Shown in pieces: positions 1 to 12,301 of a stretch of 64,000 nucleotides of DNA; position 1 is the stretch's first letter; each line of letters starts with the position of its first letter. The notes under the pieces are model-generated. The model worked only from the letters and a program-made list of their open reading frames with translations, made no database searches and was not told the origin of the DNA. The translations under genes were made by a program, and so were the position numbers. This stretch comes from Icerya purchasi (lineage: Eukaryota > Arthropoda > Insecta > Hemiptera > Monophlebidae): the NCBI GenBank assembly GCA_039619475.1, contig CM077115.1, positions 505,507,352-505,571,351 of the forward strand, read 5' to 3'.

Positions 1-1348
1 ATAAAGTGTAGTATTAAAATTTAGTTGCTGTTTAACAAGAAGCTTAGAATTTTATTAACTATATTAAAATATATCGCAGAGCGTCGGTATTGTGAAGTTA
101 TCTTATAAAGTGAATTAACGTTTGAATTTCTTGCTATTTTTACAACTCATTCCGATCGGTTAAACTTGTACCGCTCCACCGATCGTATGAAAAAGTGTCC
201 AGCATTATCTCTTCTAAATAGGATATCTAGCTCTAGTATGCTCGTAAATATGTTCGTTAATAGAGTAATACCGGTGCACGGGCAGCCCGCGGACACGTAA
301 CACTTTATCTGGAATCCTATTTGGACGGATATAGAGAGACGTGATGTTTCTTTGATGTGGGTAATCAAATTTTCCCGATTACCGGCAGTTTAAAGTTTTT
401 TTTTGGCTATACTAACTTCTTGCTATCAATCTGATGCAATTTTGCAGTTGGCAGGTTAGTTGAAAGAAAAGGAAAATGTTTGAGAGCATACAATATTGGT
501 CCCTAGGGATTTGCTCGTTTATATGGTGTCTTCTTACACTGTGGGAAATAATCGAACCAAATTGTTGTCTAGTTACCTAGGAGAATTTTTTTTTACATAA
601 TACGAAGTCGTGGGGTAACCATCTCGTTGCTAGCCGTTAAAAGAGATTTTTTTACGCTATATCAAAACATCGCAACAGAAATTATTATTTATTTCAATAT
701 CGCGCGCATTTATCTATTTTAGTATAATTTTTACCAGACGAAACGCAATATCAACTGATAACAAGTACGCCTCAACGTGACAATACCAAAATACGATTAG
801 ATATATTGTAGTTGCTGAATAATTACACGCGAATTCGTGCAGATAATTGGTCTAGTATGAAACAAGTTCGTTTCATAATTTATGATTTTTATTTCAAAAT
901 GAATTACTTTTTTTTATATATTTTAGTTTATTCTGAAGTATCTTTTCTTTTTGAGGTTTTTTAAATGGAATTAAATGAAGAGACACTCTTGGATGTATTG
1001 GAAAAATAAAAATTCCCGTTTCCGAAATTTTAAATTTCAAACGTAGAATGATGCGTTCAAAATTAATTTGTTCATTTTCGCGTAAAAATTTTTGAAACGA
1101 ACAAATTTGCCGTTCGTTTTAATGCTGGCTCAACTTCAGTTTTTTTCAAACCGGCTCTATTCTGATTTATTCTTAAAATTACCTTTTTTTTATTTCTTTT
1201 CTTTTGAAACTTGGGAACGTCTACAGCGAATCTAAACCCAGAAACAAAATGATAGAGAAAAATCAATTAGATTTCGATAAAAGAACTAAGGATTGGTACA
1301 ACGGAGATGATCGACGGGAATAATAAGATGTAAGAGGCACAATAAGGA
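1..1348. other. Unannotated AT-rich DNA
   Basis: I see no gene, transposon domain or RNA gene here. The stretch is AT-rich with short A/T runs. The two small minus-strand open frames (about 64-73 codons) show no family signature and no supporting context. It is most simply read as intronic or intergenic DNA. Confidence 0.5.
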
Positions 1349-2260
1349 TTGAGGAGGTTAAGCCAAAGAATTCGTTTTTTAAAGTATTCTTTAAATAGTG
1401 TGCAGTCTCGAGTGATAGGACCCTTTTTAACACTTACTTCCTTAATCTTTCTTCTCTTTCCATTCCGTCTAGTTCGCTATTCTTTGCCGACGATATTCTC
1501 GACTATTATTCTTCTGATGATCTGTATTCTGCTAATGAGGAGCTTAATAACTCCCTTGCTGTTTTAAAAAATTCCTTATCCTCTATTCACCTTTCTATTT
1601 CCCCTGAAAAGTTTGCCTGTATCGTTTTTACATTTCGTCCTTTTGATTGTTCCTTGCTTAATCTTTTCATGTGCCAGGTCCCTATTCCTTTGCTCACTTC
1701 TTTCTCTTACCTCGGCATAGTTCTTAATAGTACTCTATCCTTTCATGATCATATTAATTATCCCTGCGCGTCTGCTCTCAAAAGACTCAATTTTTTGAAT
1801 GCGTTATCTTCTCCCAAATGGGATGGTGATCCATATATTCTACTCATGCTGTATAGATCCATTATTCTTTCTAAATTTTACTATTGTTCTTTTCTTTATG
1901 CCAGTGCTCCCGTTTCCCTTCTGGTCAATCTTGATCGCATCCAAAACTCTTGTCTTCGCCTCTGTATTAGTGCCCTGAATTCTTCTCTAATTCCAGCTCT
2001 CCTGGCTGAAATTGGCTTCGTTCCTTTTTGTATTCGAAGACTTCACCTTGACGAAAGGTTCATGATTAGACGTCTGTAGATCTGTCCTTCCAAACTCATG
2101 AATTCTTATCAATATATCTGGGTCAACTGGCGTTTTTCTCCTCGTAAGATCCTCACTCTTTCCTTACTATTTCCTGCTCATATTTATTCTTCATGCCCTC
2201 AATTATTCTGAGTCATTTCAACTTCCCTCCTTTTCTTCTGTCTTCCTAGTCGAAACCATG
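1349..2260 (+). pseudogene. LINE reverse transcriptase fragment, I-superfamily-like (broken)
   Basis: This is the back half of a non-LTR retrotransposon reverse transcriptase. The upstream part is in one frame (QSRVIGPFLTL, a decayed form of the usual PQGSVLGPLLF block). The catalytic FADD motif at 1483-1494 is in the next frame, so a frameshift separates them. The open frame then runs to 2079 through a YLGI...TLSFHDHI block and a thumb-like segment (LYRSIILSKFYYCSFLYA, DRIQNSCLRL, LLAEIG). After the stop, family-like sequence continues to about 2260, then fades. The endonuclease and RNase H parts are absent, so the copy is truncated at both ends and dead. Family-level wording rests on the downstream RNase H seen in similar copies at 9.5 and 59.1 kb; clade assignment is an inference. 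RT identity is strong. Confidence 0.88.
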
Positions 2261-3969
2261 GCTATTTTACGCGCGATCCTTCTCATTAGCTGATAGGATT
2301 AACCGAAAAGGACCGGAATACACGTGTTTAAATATCATGCAACATTTACGCGCTCCAGTAACTACAATACACGCATATTTCCCATTTTCCAAAAAAAAAA
2401 ACTTATTAAGCAGCCGATAAAAAAGCGCAAAACACAGACATGCATAACAACAAAAAAAATGCCCCATGATCGTAATAATCGTAAAATTGTTAAATTTAAC
2501 TAAGATTGGACTGTGATCTACATCCGTCTCTTTTCTCCAACCCTGACTCCTATTATCTTGCCTTACAGCCTTCCCCATCCTCTTTTCCTTTAACAATTTT
2601 TCCAGTATCAGCCGTTCTGTCACTTCTTCCATAGTTCGCCTTCTTTTTAATCATAGTCTGCCCCCGGGCTTCTCGTTTCCGCTTTGCTCTTGTTCAATCT
2701 CCCTTGTGTCGTCCCTTTCATCCTCCTAGCTTAAATGTCACCTGTGACGCAAGTACTATTCGAATGTTCCTTCATTTCTACAGAATGCGCGATCTTTTTT
2801 GTGCTTCCGGTACTGCAACACAGTGTCTTATGCCAACTTAAATATTTCTACTGGACGTATTTTGGGATTATTCGTTAATTGTAATACTATCGTGAATTTT
2901 CTGATACGTTAAGAACTATCTATTTAAATGCCCCTTTCATCATTTTACTGTAATTATGTAATAACCACATTAATGTTTGCTTATCGAGAATTTTTTCCTA
3001 CTTTTTTTTGTTATCGGTTTAATCGAATTTGAGTTTAGATTGACGATTTGGAAAAAAAAAAACGTTTTTAGACGAAGCAATATTTAGGAGGTCACTCACC
3101 TCGGCAGATATTATTTTTATAACGTACGAAATCAATTATTGACTCGAAGCCAATATTTTTCTTCATTTTCCATCGAATTTATTATGTCGATCGTAACATC
3201 TGAACCCGGTTTCGTTTACTATTTTCTTAAAATTTACACGGCCATCTGGAAAATATCGCCTAATACCGAGATAATTCCTTTTCGAAATCCGCGCTGCCGT
3301 TATTGAAAAGAGCACATTTTACTCCGACTTTTATTTCTCACTGAAGTCCACAGGTTGTCTATTCTCTTCTTTATCATCTACCTCGTAATAATGATTAATA
3401 TGTATTTTTTATTCGTCTATTTCCTCACATCAGTAACTAAATTAACCCACTCATTTAAATTTCGTAAACCCGACAGATTATTATTTACTAAATAAAAATA
3501 ATATCGCGTTTACTTTCAACTTAATTTATAATTTTGTTGCGGTTATGTGCAGTTTTGCATATTTTTGATTTTATTTCAATTGTCGAGTTATTAAATTTTC
3601 TTTTTTTTTTCTTTTCCTACAGAAATTCTTTAACATTTTCAATAAATTAAATTATAGCAAAATCATAGAAGACGATAATTTTTTGTTTACTTTTTTTGAT
3701 ACGTGTTAAAAATGCAAAAAACTTAAGAAACATTTTAATCGAATAAATTGTAATTGAAATTTTACCAATATTAAGTACTTTTTTCAAAATTATGTTCTGC
3801 CGCCTGTTTTACAATCAGCCTCAAATACTACGGCGGTCCAGTAAAAACCTCCTTTCCATTCTTCGACTCGATTCGTTTCCGGTGTGCTTGTTCTGAAAAA
3901 TCGGTCCAACCAGTTTATGACTATATATAATTTTTCCCCTGGTCTGTGAGTTATAACAACTTTAGCATA
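2261..3969. other. Unannotated stretch with pyrimidine-rich segments
   Basis: No recognisable gene. A pyrimidine-rich part (about 2510-2730) could be further decayed LINE sequence, but no domain motif is visible in any frame. A minus-strand open frame at 2267-2632 starts with a charged, helix-like segment and has no family I recognise. Confidence 0.4.
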
Positions 3970-4398
3970 GTTATCGCAACCGTACCACTAGAACAACGCA
4001 GAACAGTCAATTCTGAGTGGTACACAACAATTTGTTTGCCAGTTGTCTTCCAAGAAATCAGGAAAACCAACCGCCGAAGACGGATCACTCTTCACCACGA
4101 CAATGCGAGCTCTCACACATCGGCTCAAACAACTGCATTTTTGAGCACCCAAAACATCGATTTGATGAGTCCTCCGCCGCATAGTCCTGACCTTTCGCCA
4201 AATGACTTCTTTTTATTCCCGTACGTAAAAAACAAACTGAGAGGTCAACGTTTTTCGACACCTGAAGAAGCGGTTGCAGCATTAAGAATGCATGTTTTGG
4301 AGATACCTCAATCAGAGTGGAAAAAGTGCTTCGACAATTGGTTCAAACGCATGCAAAAGTGTATAGATCTTCATGGGGAATATTTTGAAAAACAATAA
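3970..4398 (+). pseudogene. mariner transposase, 3' (catalytic) half
   Basis: This fragment encodes the C-terminal catalytic half of a mariner-family cut-and-paste transposase. The reading frame is open from 3946 but has no ATG there; recognisable homology begins near 3975 (ATVPLEQRRTVNSEWYTT). The second catalytic aspartate is in HHDNASSHTSAQ and the third in HSPDLSPNDFFLFP. I count 34 residues between them, the DD34D spacing of mariners. The typical ending follows (FDNWFKRMQKCIDLHGEYFE, then KQ and stop TAA at 4396-4398). The N-terminal helix-turn-helix region and the first aspartate are missing, so it cannot be active. It is followed 41 bases later by what looks like the element's 3' terminal inverted repeat. 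Sub-family assignment was not attempted. Confidence 0.93.
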
Positions 4399-4438
4399 AA
4401 TGATTTTCGATGATTAATATTTGTTTTTGTTCTCTAAT

Positions 4439-4465
4439 CCCGAAATATAAAAGGCAACCCTCGTA
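4439..4465 (+). repeat. mariner 3' terminal inverted repeat plus TA
   Basis: Just after the transposase stop the sequence ends in AAGGCAACCCTCG followed by TA (4464-4465). Read from the outside this is TA-CGAGGGTTGCC, the usual look of a mariner end next to its duplicated TA target. No matching 5' end (CGAGGGTTGCC on the + strand) was seen upstream, so the element is 5'-truncated. Boundary is by eye. Confidence 0.7.
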
Positions 4466-5708
4466 TGCACGACTGCAGTGAATTTAAGACAAAAAAGAAC
4501 GAAATGTAGTAAGCTAATAAATCGAAGTGCCTTTATGACCAAAGTCTTGAGTCACAGACTTATTCAAAGGGAACGAAATAAAAAAGAGTAAATGGTAACA
4601 ACGATGGAAATAGCAAAACATTTTTGGGATTCGAAAATAAAAATGGGTCTGACTAAATAGGGCTGTAGCATTTTTGTGAACGATCAAATTTTATGATCAA
4701 CTTTATCGTGAATTCACCTAGACGCTGTTCACTAATTACAGTTCAAATATTGCAGTGTTTTGAAAGTTCAGTATCCTTTTTTCTTTTTTAAGGCAATCAT
4801 CTCTGTAGGAGATGTGACGATGATTTTTTTTTTCTACTTTTCCGTGAGTGTGTGGAGCTATCCAGCACTTGGCGTGTAGGCGATGATAATTTGTGGAAAT
4901 TCCTATCCAGCGGTACAAGTTTTCTGTCCGGGGATTAATCTATTTAAACCCTATAGCAAGTTCGTTAGCTTTAACAATCGTCTGATTTCATTGGAATTAT
5001 CTAGTAATCCAACGACCGGGATATTTGTGTGATGAAATTCAAAGAAATTTCGTTAAGACAGTCAATGGTGCTTGTCTGATGAGTTAAATTGAAGTATATG
5101 GCGTATCTCTGAATGTTTTCGAGCATTATTTATATAGCTAAATAACGGGGGTGTTTGTTCGCAGTAAAGCTTCTCGGTATTACCGCGACGATTAATTTTT
5201 TCAGAAAGCACGTTTACCGTAAAAATATATACGCATGCGAATTGCTAAGAAGTAAGCGTAATATCAAATTAAAATACTAATTTATAGAGTTTTTAATTCA
5301 CTGTTTAGTTGAGTTGCCTAGGGGAGGCCATCTGGACAGATTGGTGGTGTGGTTTCTGGTCTCTATATAATGATTACTTTGAATGATTTATTAGTTGACA
5401 ACGAGAACTAATTAATGAAATGACGGAAAAAGAGAATGCAGGTAATTGATTGTTATCAGTTAGGCGAGATTTATTAGTGTTCTCGCGTTAAACCATCTGC
5501 CGCCGTACCGAGTCATGCAGCATTAATGCACGTAATATTATTACGTGATGAAGAAACAGATAAACTATGATGAACTGTAATAAAGGGGTTCTCGATAGAG
5601 TGTAGTTGAGCATGGAGTGTTGACTTGTTAAAATATTGAACGCATCGTTAAATCGTCTAGCTCCGGACGACTAGGTTGTAACAATAAATTATACCATTCA
5701 CTCTGGAG
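4466..5708. other. Unannotated unique DNA
   Basis: No coding or transposon signature seen. Mixed-composition sequence with no notable repeats. Confidence 0.45.
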
Positions 5709-5742
5709 GAAGAATTCTAGAATTCTAGAAGAATTCTAGAAT
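5709..5742. promoter_or_regulatory. Cluster of three TTCTAGAA palindromes (heat-shock-element-like)
   Basis: The octamer TTCTAGAA occurs three times, at 5715-5722, 5723-5730 and 5734-5741, with GAA triplets between and before them. TTCnnGAA is the inverted-pentamer unit bound by heat-shock factor, so the cluster resembles a heat shock element. The spacing between the palindromes (0 and 3 bases) is not the regular 2-base phasing of a canonical array, and no promoter or gene is visible nearby. It could instead be a short microsatellite-like expansion of an AATTCTAG unit. Confidence 0.35.
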
Positions 5743-8700
5743 ATCAAAATATTTAATCGCCTCTCGCCGCCTCCCATTCGATTTACCGGTATTAACAGCT
5801 TCTTGTTTTTTTCTATTTTTCAAAAAAAAAAAGAAAAAGCATATTTAATCGAGTTGTTTAATTTTGATTGATGATACACAATACTTTAATGATTTTTTTG
5901 AAAAATGTTGACGTATTTTTTGAAGGGCTTCTTTTATCATTACGTGACGAGTGGTATTAAAGAAAATATTCGCTTTTTGAGTAAAAAAAATTATATTTCG
6001 CTGTTCCCTTTTTTCTCAACATTTTATTGTCAACATAATTATTAACTAACTAGCAAAAATTGAAATTAAAGAAGAAACGTGGGACATTTTTTTAAATTTC
6101 AGCGTTGAAGATTATCCTTTCCCAACGAGGGGGGAGTTCAGCTAACACAACGGCTAAAAGATCATGTTGTTACGAGGAGAAATTTCAAATCACAGAAAAG
6201 TTCGTATTCCTCGAAGGAGAAGAACGGGGTTACACACATTATTCGGTTGGTTTCGATTTCGAACTAATTGGAATTCGTTATTGTAGAATCGGCGGCGAAA
6301 AGGATTTTAATGTTTTTCTTCTAACCGAATGTTTATTTATCTGTATGGTGTTCCTGAGAATCACGATTTTATGTTAAATAGACAAAAAAACGTATTATGG
6401 TGCGAAGAAGTTTTACTAAACCGGAAATTCTCGGCCATGATTATTAATTAAAATAATTAAAAATACCCCGTTTCGGGTATATAAATTTTTGTGTTGATCG
6501 TTTGAGCGCGTCCTTGTACACCTTTTAATATAATGAAAAAATGGCGTTGCGTATTTTTTTCTATTTCTGTAAATAATACATTATCTGCTTGACCGTATTG
6601 TAGGTGAAAAAAATGAGGAAAATGAAAGAATAAATCGGCGGACCTTGAAACGATGATGGTAATAAGTAGTCCGGTCATTTTAACAATATACGTATGTATA
6701 TGGAGTAACTCGATCACAGTTTCCACGTTCCTATACCATCGCATTGGAAAAGTCATTTGTGCTATTCCTTACCGATTAGCGCCTTGATTAAAACGCCATC
6801 AGATCAAGGTCGCGCACTGCCCATTTCAACGCATGCATTATTTAGAGACTGACCGTGTTAAAATACAGAAGAAAATAAAAAAATACGATTTGTCCTGTCA
6901 TTTTGAAATTTGCAACTGATTTTCACGACTGTTCGGGCTGGTGTCAACGAATTTTCAATTAAACGCGGCCATCTAGTAGTATACCGTGTAATACTCGTAT
7001 TATTCGACAAACATCGTGACTGCTGCCTCAAAAACGTGACATCAGCTTGACTCAAAAGGGGCAACTCCGCTTAAATATCGTGGTAGATAAGTCCTAAGAA
7101 AGATTCTAACAATTTTATGAACAGTATTCCTTTGTTTTTCTTAATTTTCCTGGTGCGTTAGTAATTTTTCAAACGTCCTAAAGGTCTATCATTCGGTTTG
7201 GTGCTATTTCCCGTTTATTTTCACAAAAAAAGTTCGTCTTCCAATATCATCGGTTACTTATGTATTACACATCAATTTTTGGCGTCAGATATTCGCACTC
7301 CAACCTGGTCTAATTTCCCTCTCTTCTTTTTGATATTCGCCATTTTCCGATTGTCTGTATTGGTTCGTTTACGTTTTAATCTCATTTTTTGGACTTTCCT
7401 TAATTTTCTTTTCGCCCTCTCCATCTGAACGGAGTGGTTGTCTATCTCGTTGATGGGGTTTCCTTTTACGTTGAATATTCTATTTTGTACGACTGCGGAA
7501 CAGAAGCTTCTTACTCCTTATTGCTCCTCGTTCATCCCGTTTCGTGTATGTCTGGCCATCATTCGGATTATTTTCATATTGTCGATATCTGACGCGATAT
7601 GAATTTAGTCAGCGACAGTTTATTTAAAGTTCCTTTCGGTTGGGGGTATTTTTTGTTTTTTGGTCAATTTTATATAAAACAATTTATAATTATCCGAAAT
7701 TCTAAACTGCTTATAATTGAAATAGCGATTGTAATCGCATCCCACCGCAAATCCTCCAAAACCGGATTATACGATCTTCTACAGTGCATCTAACTCTGTA
7801 AACTGTTTAGAGCTGCAACATTCCCAACATGCATTATTGCCTGTTTTATTATTTACAGTTGTTCATCTCTTATCGCAACGCCGTATATACTCCTTCCGGC
7901 ACTTAGCGGTTAATGTGATTTCTTTTTTTTGTGTATTTTTTGTTAAATCATGTTATATCAAGTGAAACTAGCTTGACGTCACTAAAATAATTATCTTTCG
8001 GGAATGGACGACTAAAACTAATGAATAATAATTTTCTACAGAAAACCTACGCAATTTCTTCCAGTCCATGTGTTAATTTTAGAAAAAGAAAAAAAAAATT
8101 GTCGACGAATTACCAAGTCATGAATTGTACAGCTCGGTCTGAGAAAAGACAATTTTTTCCAAGCTTTTTTATTAGTTCTCTCGATTTGAATTAAGTTTTT
8201 TATTTGTTTCTAGAGTTTGCTTGACGCCGAATCGTGACTTGCGTTATTTCTGCGTCTGATCTAATGTCTCTTGGTATGCTCCAACTCGTAGAATTCGGTA
8301 ATCGTTTTTTTCCCAAATTATCATTCTTTTTGGTATGACTATTTTTTAAAATGAATAGTACGTGAGCTGAAACTGTGTCGCATAATTGTCTCGCATGTTT
8401 TTCGTATTTGGCGACAAAGTAAAAAACAAAATTCGATAATTTTCAAAATCGGAGATTGTTAGAATGAATCTAAAGGAAGATCTGGTTATTCAAAAAAAAA
8501 AGTATTCATTTTGCGCTACTTTTTATTTTTTGTTTTCTCAAAAACATTTAAAAACGCGCATAAATATTGCGTTTTATTTTTTGTTGCCTTTTATATAATA
8601 TATAAAATCCTAATAAGATGGATCACAGAAGCGACAAAAGTATTAAATTAAAATATGCAATAGCTCGGGATTGAAAGCTCCGAAAGTGGCACAGTTAAAC

Positions 8701-9130
8701 TTCTCTTTACGGCAACTTATAACTTTTATATAATATGGAATTTAAAACGACCTCAAAACTCAAAAGCTGGCAGTTGATAACACTTTAATAAAAAGTGAAA
8801 TTAAAAATGTAAAACAAAAAAAGTTATCGATAAAAAATTATTCACCCCCCCACTTCATTTTGGAACAAAAAACATTAAAAAAGCAGTTCCAAACGGCCCG
8901 TGTGAAAAAGTTGAGAAAACCAAAACGCATCTAAAACATGCACGTAAAAGAGCGCTTTATAGAATTTGAAGAATGTTAAACATGCCCGCATTCGCGTATA
9001 TTTCTTTAGTGTGGACTATCCAGACTTCCAACTTCAAAGTCTGGTTCTAAAAGGATCAAAAGCTCGGAACTTCCGAAATCTTTTTATGTTTAATTTTAAC
9101 ATTTAATTATTTTAATTTTTTCCATTCTTT
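5743..9130. other. Unannotated stretch
   Basis: No recognisable gene. The part at about 7190-7570 is pyrimidine-rich on the + strand and resembles the base composition of the LINE fragments elsewhere in the window, but I found no LINE motif in any frame. The short frames at 6105-6377 and 6457-6756 have no family signature. Confidence 0.4.
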
Positions 9131-9136
9131 CGTGTG

Positions 9137-9380
<244 letters not shown>

Positions 9381-9437
9381 CTTTTCAATTTTAAAATAAT
9401 CTATTTTCAAAAAAAATTCACTCTTTTATGCTTCGGA

Positions 9438-9457
9438 TTTTTTTTTTGGGGGGGGGG
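9438..9457. repeat. T10-G10 homopolymer junction
   Basis: A run of ten T is followed directly by ten G, a few bases before a LINE fragment. It may mark a decayed insertion boundary. Homopolymer lengths are error-prone in sequencing. Confidence 0.7.
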
Positions 9458-9461
9458 TTCT

Positions 9462-10310
9462 TTGAAGAAAAATTATAATTCTTGTTTTCTTTTCCACTCA
9501 GTTTTAAATATATTGTGGATTTTTAATTTTCCCGTATACTGGGGAATAATTTATAGCTTTCCGTGCTGTCTCCTTTATTTCTTCTACAAGGCGGATCTGC
9601 AAATTCAGCATTGTTTCCGACTACTCCAAATCTGTGTCTTTTAAGCTATTTCTTCGCCTTCCTCCCATTCGTCTAATAGTATTATTCTTTCTATTCGTGC
9701 TTCTATTTCCAACCTGCAATCAACGTGTTCTCTCCTTATTAACTTTTTATGGGCTCCTGGCTACTTTGGCATCGAAGATAACAATGCAGCAAACTTTCTA
9801 GATCGCTTGGTTTCTCTTAATGGTCCATTTTTTGGCAATTTTCCTGCCTCAGACATCTTTTTTTTTTATCCTTAAGTAATCATTCCAGACTTTGGGTGGA
9901 ATCTAGCTTTCTCTGCTTCAACCGTTCTTCTTATTACCTTCTTCTCTAGCCCACTCCCAATTCTCAACCTTGAAAGACTTTCCCTTTTTTCGTCGTTTTG
10001 CCACTGTTTCCTTAATTAGATTAAGACTAAATCGTTCTCTTCCCCCTTTTCTCGTTTTTGATTTTCTCTTCCATTTTCACCCTATTGTCCTCTCCACGTT
10101 TCGGATCCGCTTCTTATATGCGACTTCTATCACGTCCTCTTCGAATGCTCTACTGTTTGTATGGAATGTTCTCTTCTATACTCTCAACTCTCGGCGCTCA
10201 ACCTTTCTACTCCTTTTAACGTTTCCCCCTTTACCCTTTCCTTTCCACCCTAGCTGTTATTTCCACGCTACTTCCCTGATTTTTACTTCTAATCGTATAA
10301 TAACTTTTTA
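9462..10310 (+). pseudogene. LINE fragment: RNase H end and C-terminal tail, I-superfamily-like
   Basis: This is a broken copy of the 3' part of an RNase H-bearing non-LTR retrotransposon. The clearest block is WAPGYFGIEDNNAANFLDRL at about 9750-9809, the C-terminal RNase H motif (consensus like W-PGH-GI-GN--AD-LA). Upstream, a decayed SKSV/AISSPSSHSSN segment fits the third RNase H aspartate region. Downstream, ICDFYHVLFECS at about 10115-10150 matches the C-terminal Cys/His tail. Frames change several times and stops interrupt it. The order of blocks and the tail motif match the copy at 59.1-60.0 kb, so both are probably one family, though the 3' tail itself is not preserved here. Confidence 0.78.
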
Positions 10311-10534
10311 ACCGTTTAGGTCGTTGCTTTTGCTGTTGAGTCAAAGCTATTGGCGTGCTCCTCCCCTCAAACGAATGTTAAAAAGCTAGCACGAATGCAA
10401 ATATGAACAGAGATAGGAAAAGGTTGTGATGTTCTGAATAAAACAGATACCTTTTTTACACCCTAACTCGGTGTGAAATATAAATAAACAGCCTTCTGAT
10501 ACGTACCTTTAAATAGTTCCGTTAGTAAGAAACA
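10311..10534. other. Spacer between LINE and dispersed repeat
   Basis: Short unassigned segment. Near 10476 the sequence GGTGTGAAATATAAATAAA faintly resembles the reverse complement of the right edge of the dispersed repeat near 36.89 kb, which might indicate a shared end, but the match is too weak to call. Confidence 0.3.
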
Positions 10535-11160
10535 GACGAAGACGATTAATATTACCAGTCGGTTAAATGTTCTATGTCCGTTTCTTCTTTTATTTAATAT
10601 GTAGTTAGCCATATTTAAAACGTTATAGACTAATCCCGTCATTTAAAATGTAACATGAATGAACTGAATTTGGTTCTAATACATGTTCGTTATTTTATCT
10701 TTCTGTTTCACATTCGTATTTAGCAAGTTTATTTGGTGACATATTCATTGAAGCCTTTTTTTTTTTATTATCTACGGTTTTGATTATGTTTGTATATACA
10801 TATACTTTTTAATTCTCTTTTTAAGGGAAATGAAACTGATCGCATTTAAGTAATAAGTATTAAAATAGTTTTTTTTTTATTGTAATGGAATAATCAAATT
10901 TAGAGGTGACGAAATCATTAGTTTCCTAGGTTTCGGGAAATTTTGGAAAAGAGTAATAAAGTCACGAAAGTTTTTAAGTATCTATGAGTATACACATTCG
11001 TATTAATGCAGAAAAATACACATGATATAATTACAAATTTAAAATTGGATTTGTTTTGAATCTAGCATTACGTAAATGTAAATTATGTTGGTCTTTAACT
11101 GAACATGCGGAATTCTCATCGCGTGAAACATCATGCTGGACTGACCTTGTTATCGTATTA
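10535..11160 (-). repeat. Unclassified dispersed repeat, left half, inverted copy
   Basis: The reverse complement of this segment matches 35700-36305 closely (by eye around 90% in the core), including stretches such as CTTAAAAACTTTCGTGACTT and CAAACATAATCAAAACCGT. The match weakens beyond about 11150. The right half of the same repeat appears at 12302-12885 in the opposite relative orientation to what the 35.7-36.9 kb copy would predict. No coding capacity or known transposon signature is visible. Confidence 0.9.
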
Positions 11161-12301
11161 TAATGAGTGTTAGAATTATAAAAAATGTAGAACGACTTCT
11201 GCGATGATGCCATTGAAAATATATACAACTTTCAGTGAAATAATCAAAATTAAACCGCTTTAACCCGACCTTAATGATTCGTGTGCTTGATGTGTCTCCT
11301 TTGCCAGTTGAATATATTAAGACGATGCGTTTTATACCGCTAGATATAATGAAGACTTTTATAAAGAATGTTTTAATTGTTGATGGTGTTTATTACAAAT
11401 TGTTGACTATCCTACGGAAGAGGACTGTTGAACAGCTGGTAGAATGTAGCTCGAATAATTTCGTAAATAAATAAACAAAATTATCCTACCTTGTATCCAT
11501 AATTTCTCACTGGTACGAGATGATCGTTTTGCATCACTAGCTTATACATGCATTGGTCACAAAATTTATCCGTTAGTAGCATGGATGTGTGGCATTAATG
11601 GAAACAGTGAACTAATATTCAGATATAGAAAGCAGATTTCAGACGAAACCAATGAATTTGGTAATAACCATTTGGTGCGATTATGTTGCGTATTCGTGGA
11701 TTATTTAATACACTCGTTGCTTGTAATCTTTTAATATTCAGTTAGTTATTTATTACGATCCTAAATTTTTTATGAAGAAATTAGAAAAATTACAAATAGT
11801 TTTGCTTCTATTTGCTAAAAAATCGAAAAATGACTGCTGATACGATTACTTATTTTGGGTGAATTATCGCAACCTTATTGAAAAATGTAACATAAAATAA
11901 TAATCGTATATTTCTATTACTTCGAAAAATTTATTTGTTACAAACTACGAGTACTATTACGAACAAACGTAATTTTTAAATTATATTTTTGCCTTTTAAA
12001 ATCGAAATAGATGTTTTAGAATGGAGTACAAAATGTGTTTGTATCGATAATATCTGGTAATCCGAAAAAAAAAAAAAAATAAAACAAATTAGCATATTTC
12101 AAAATGCAAGTTTTATATGGGGTTTTTTAGTAATTAAAAAAATCGTTTTTTTTTTTTTTTTTTAATAATATTTTTATGCTCGAAAATTGTAGCCAACGCA
12201 ATTTCATTATTGATATTTTAACCCGGTTCAAGAAATTTATTATAAGTAATGCTCGAATACTTGCAGCAATTCTCTCTTTAAACCTTCTTAATTTTTTTAA
12301 A
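11161..12301. other. Interior between the two halves of the rearranged repeat
   Basis: This segment separates the inverted left half and the direct right half of the repeat. If one inversion created the arrangement, it would lie inside the inverted block. I could not find a convincing match to it upstream of the 35.7 kb copy. No gene seen. Confidence 0.4.
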
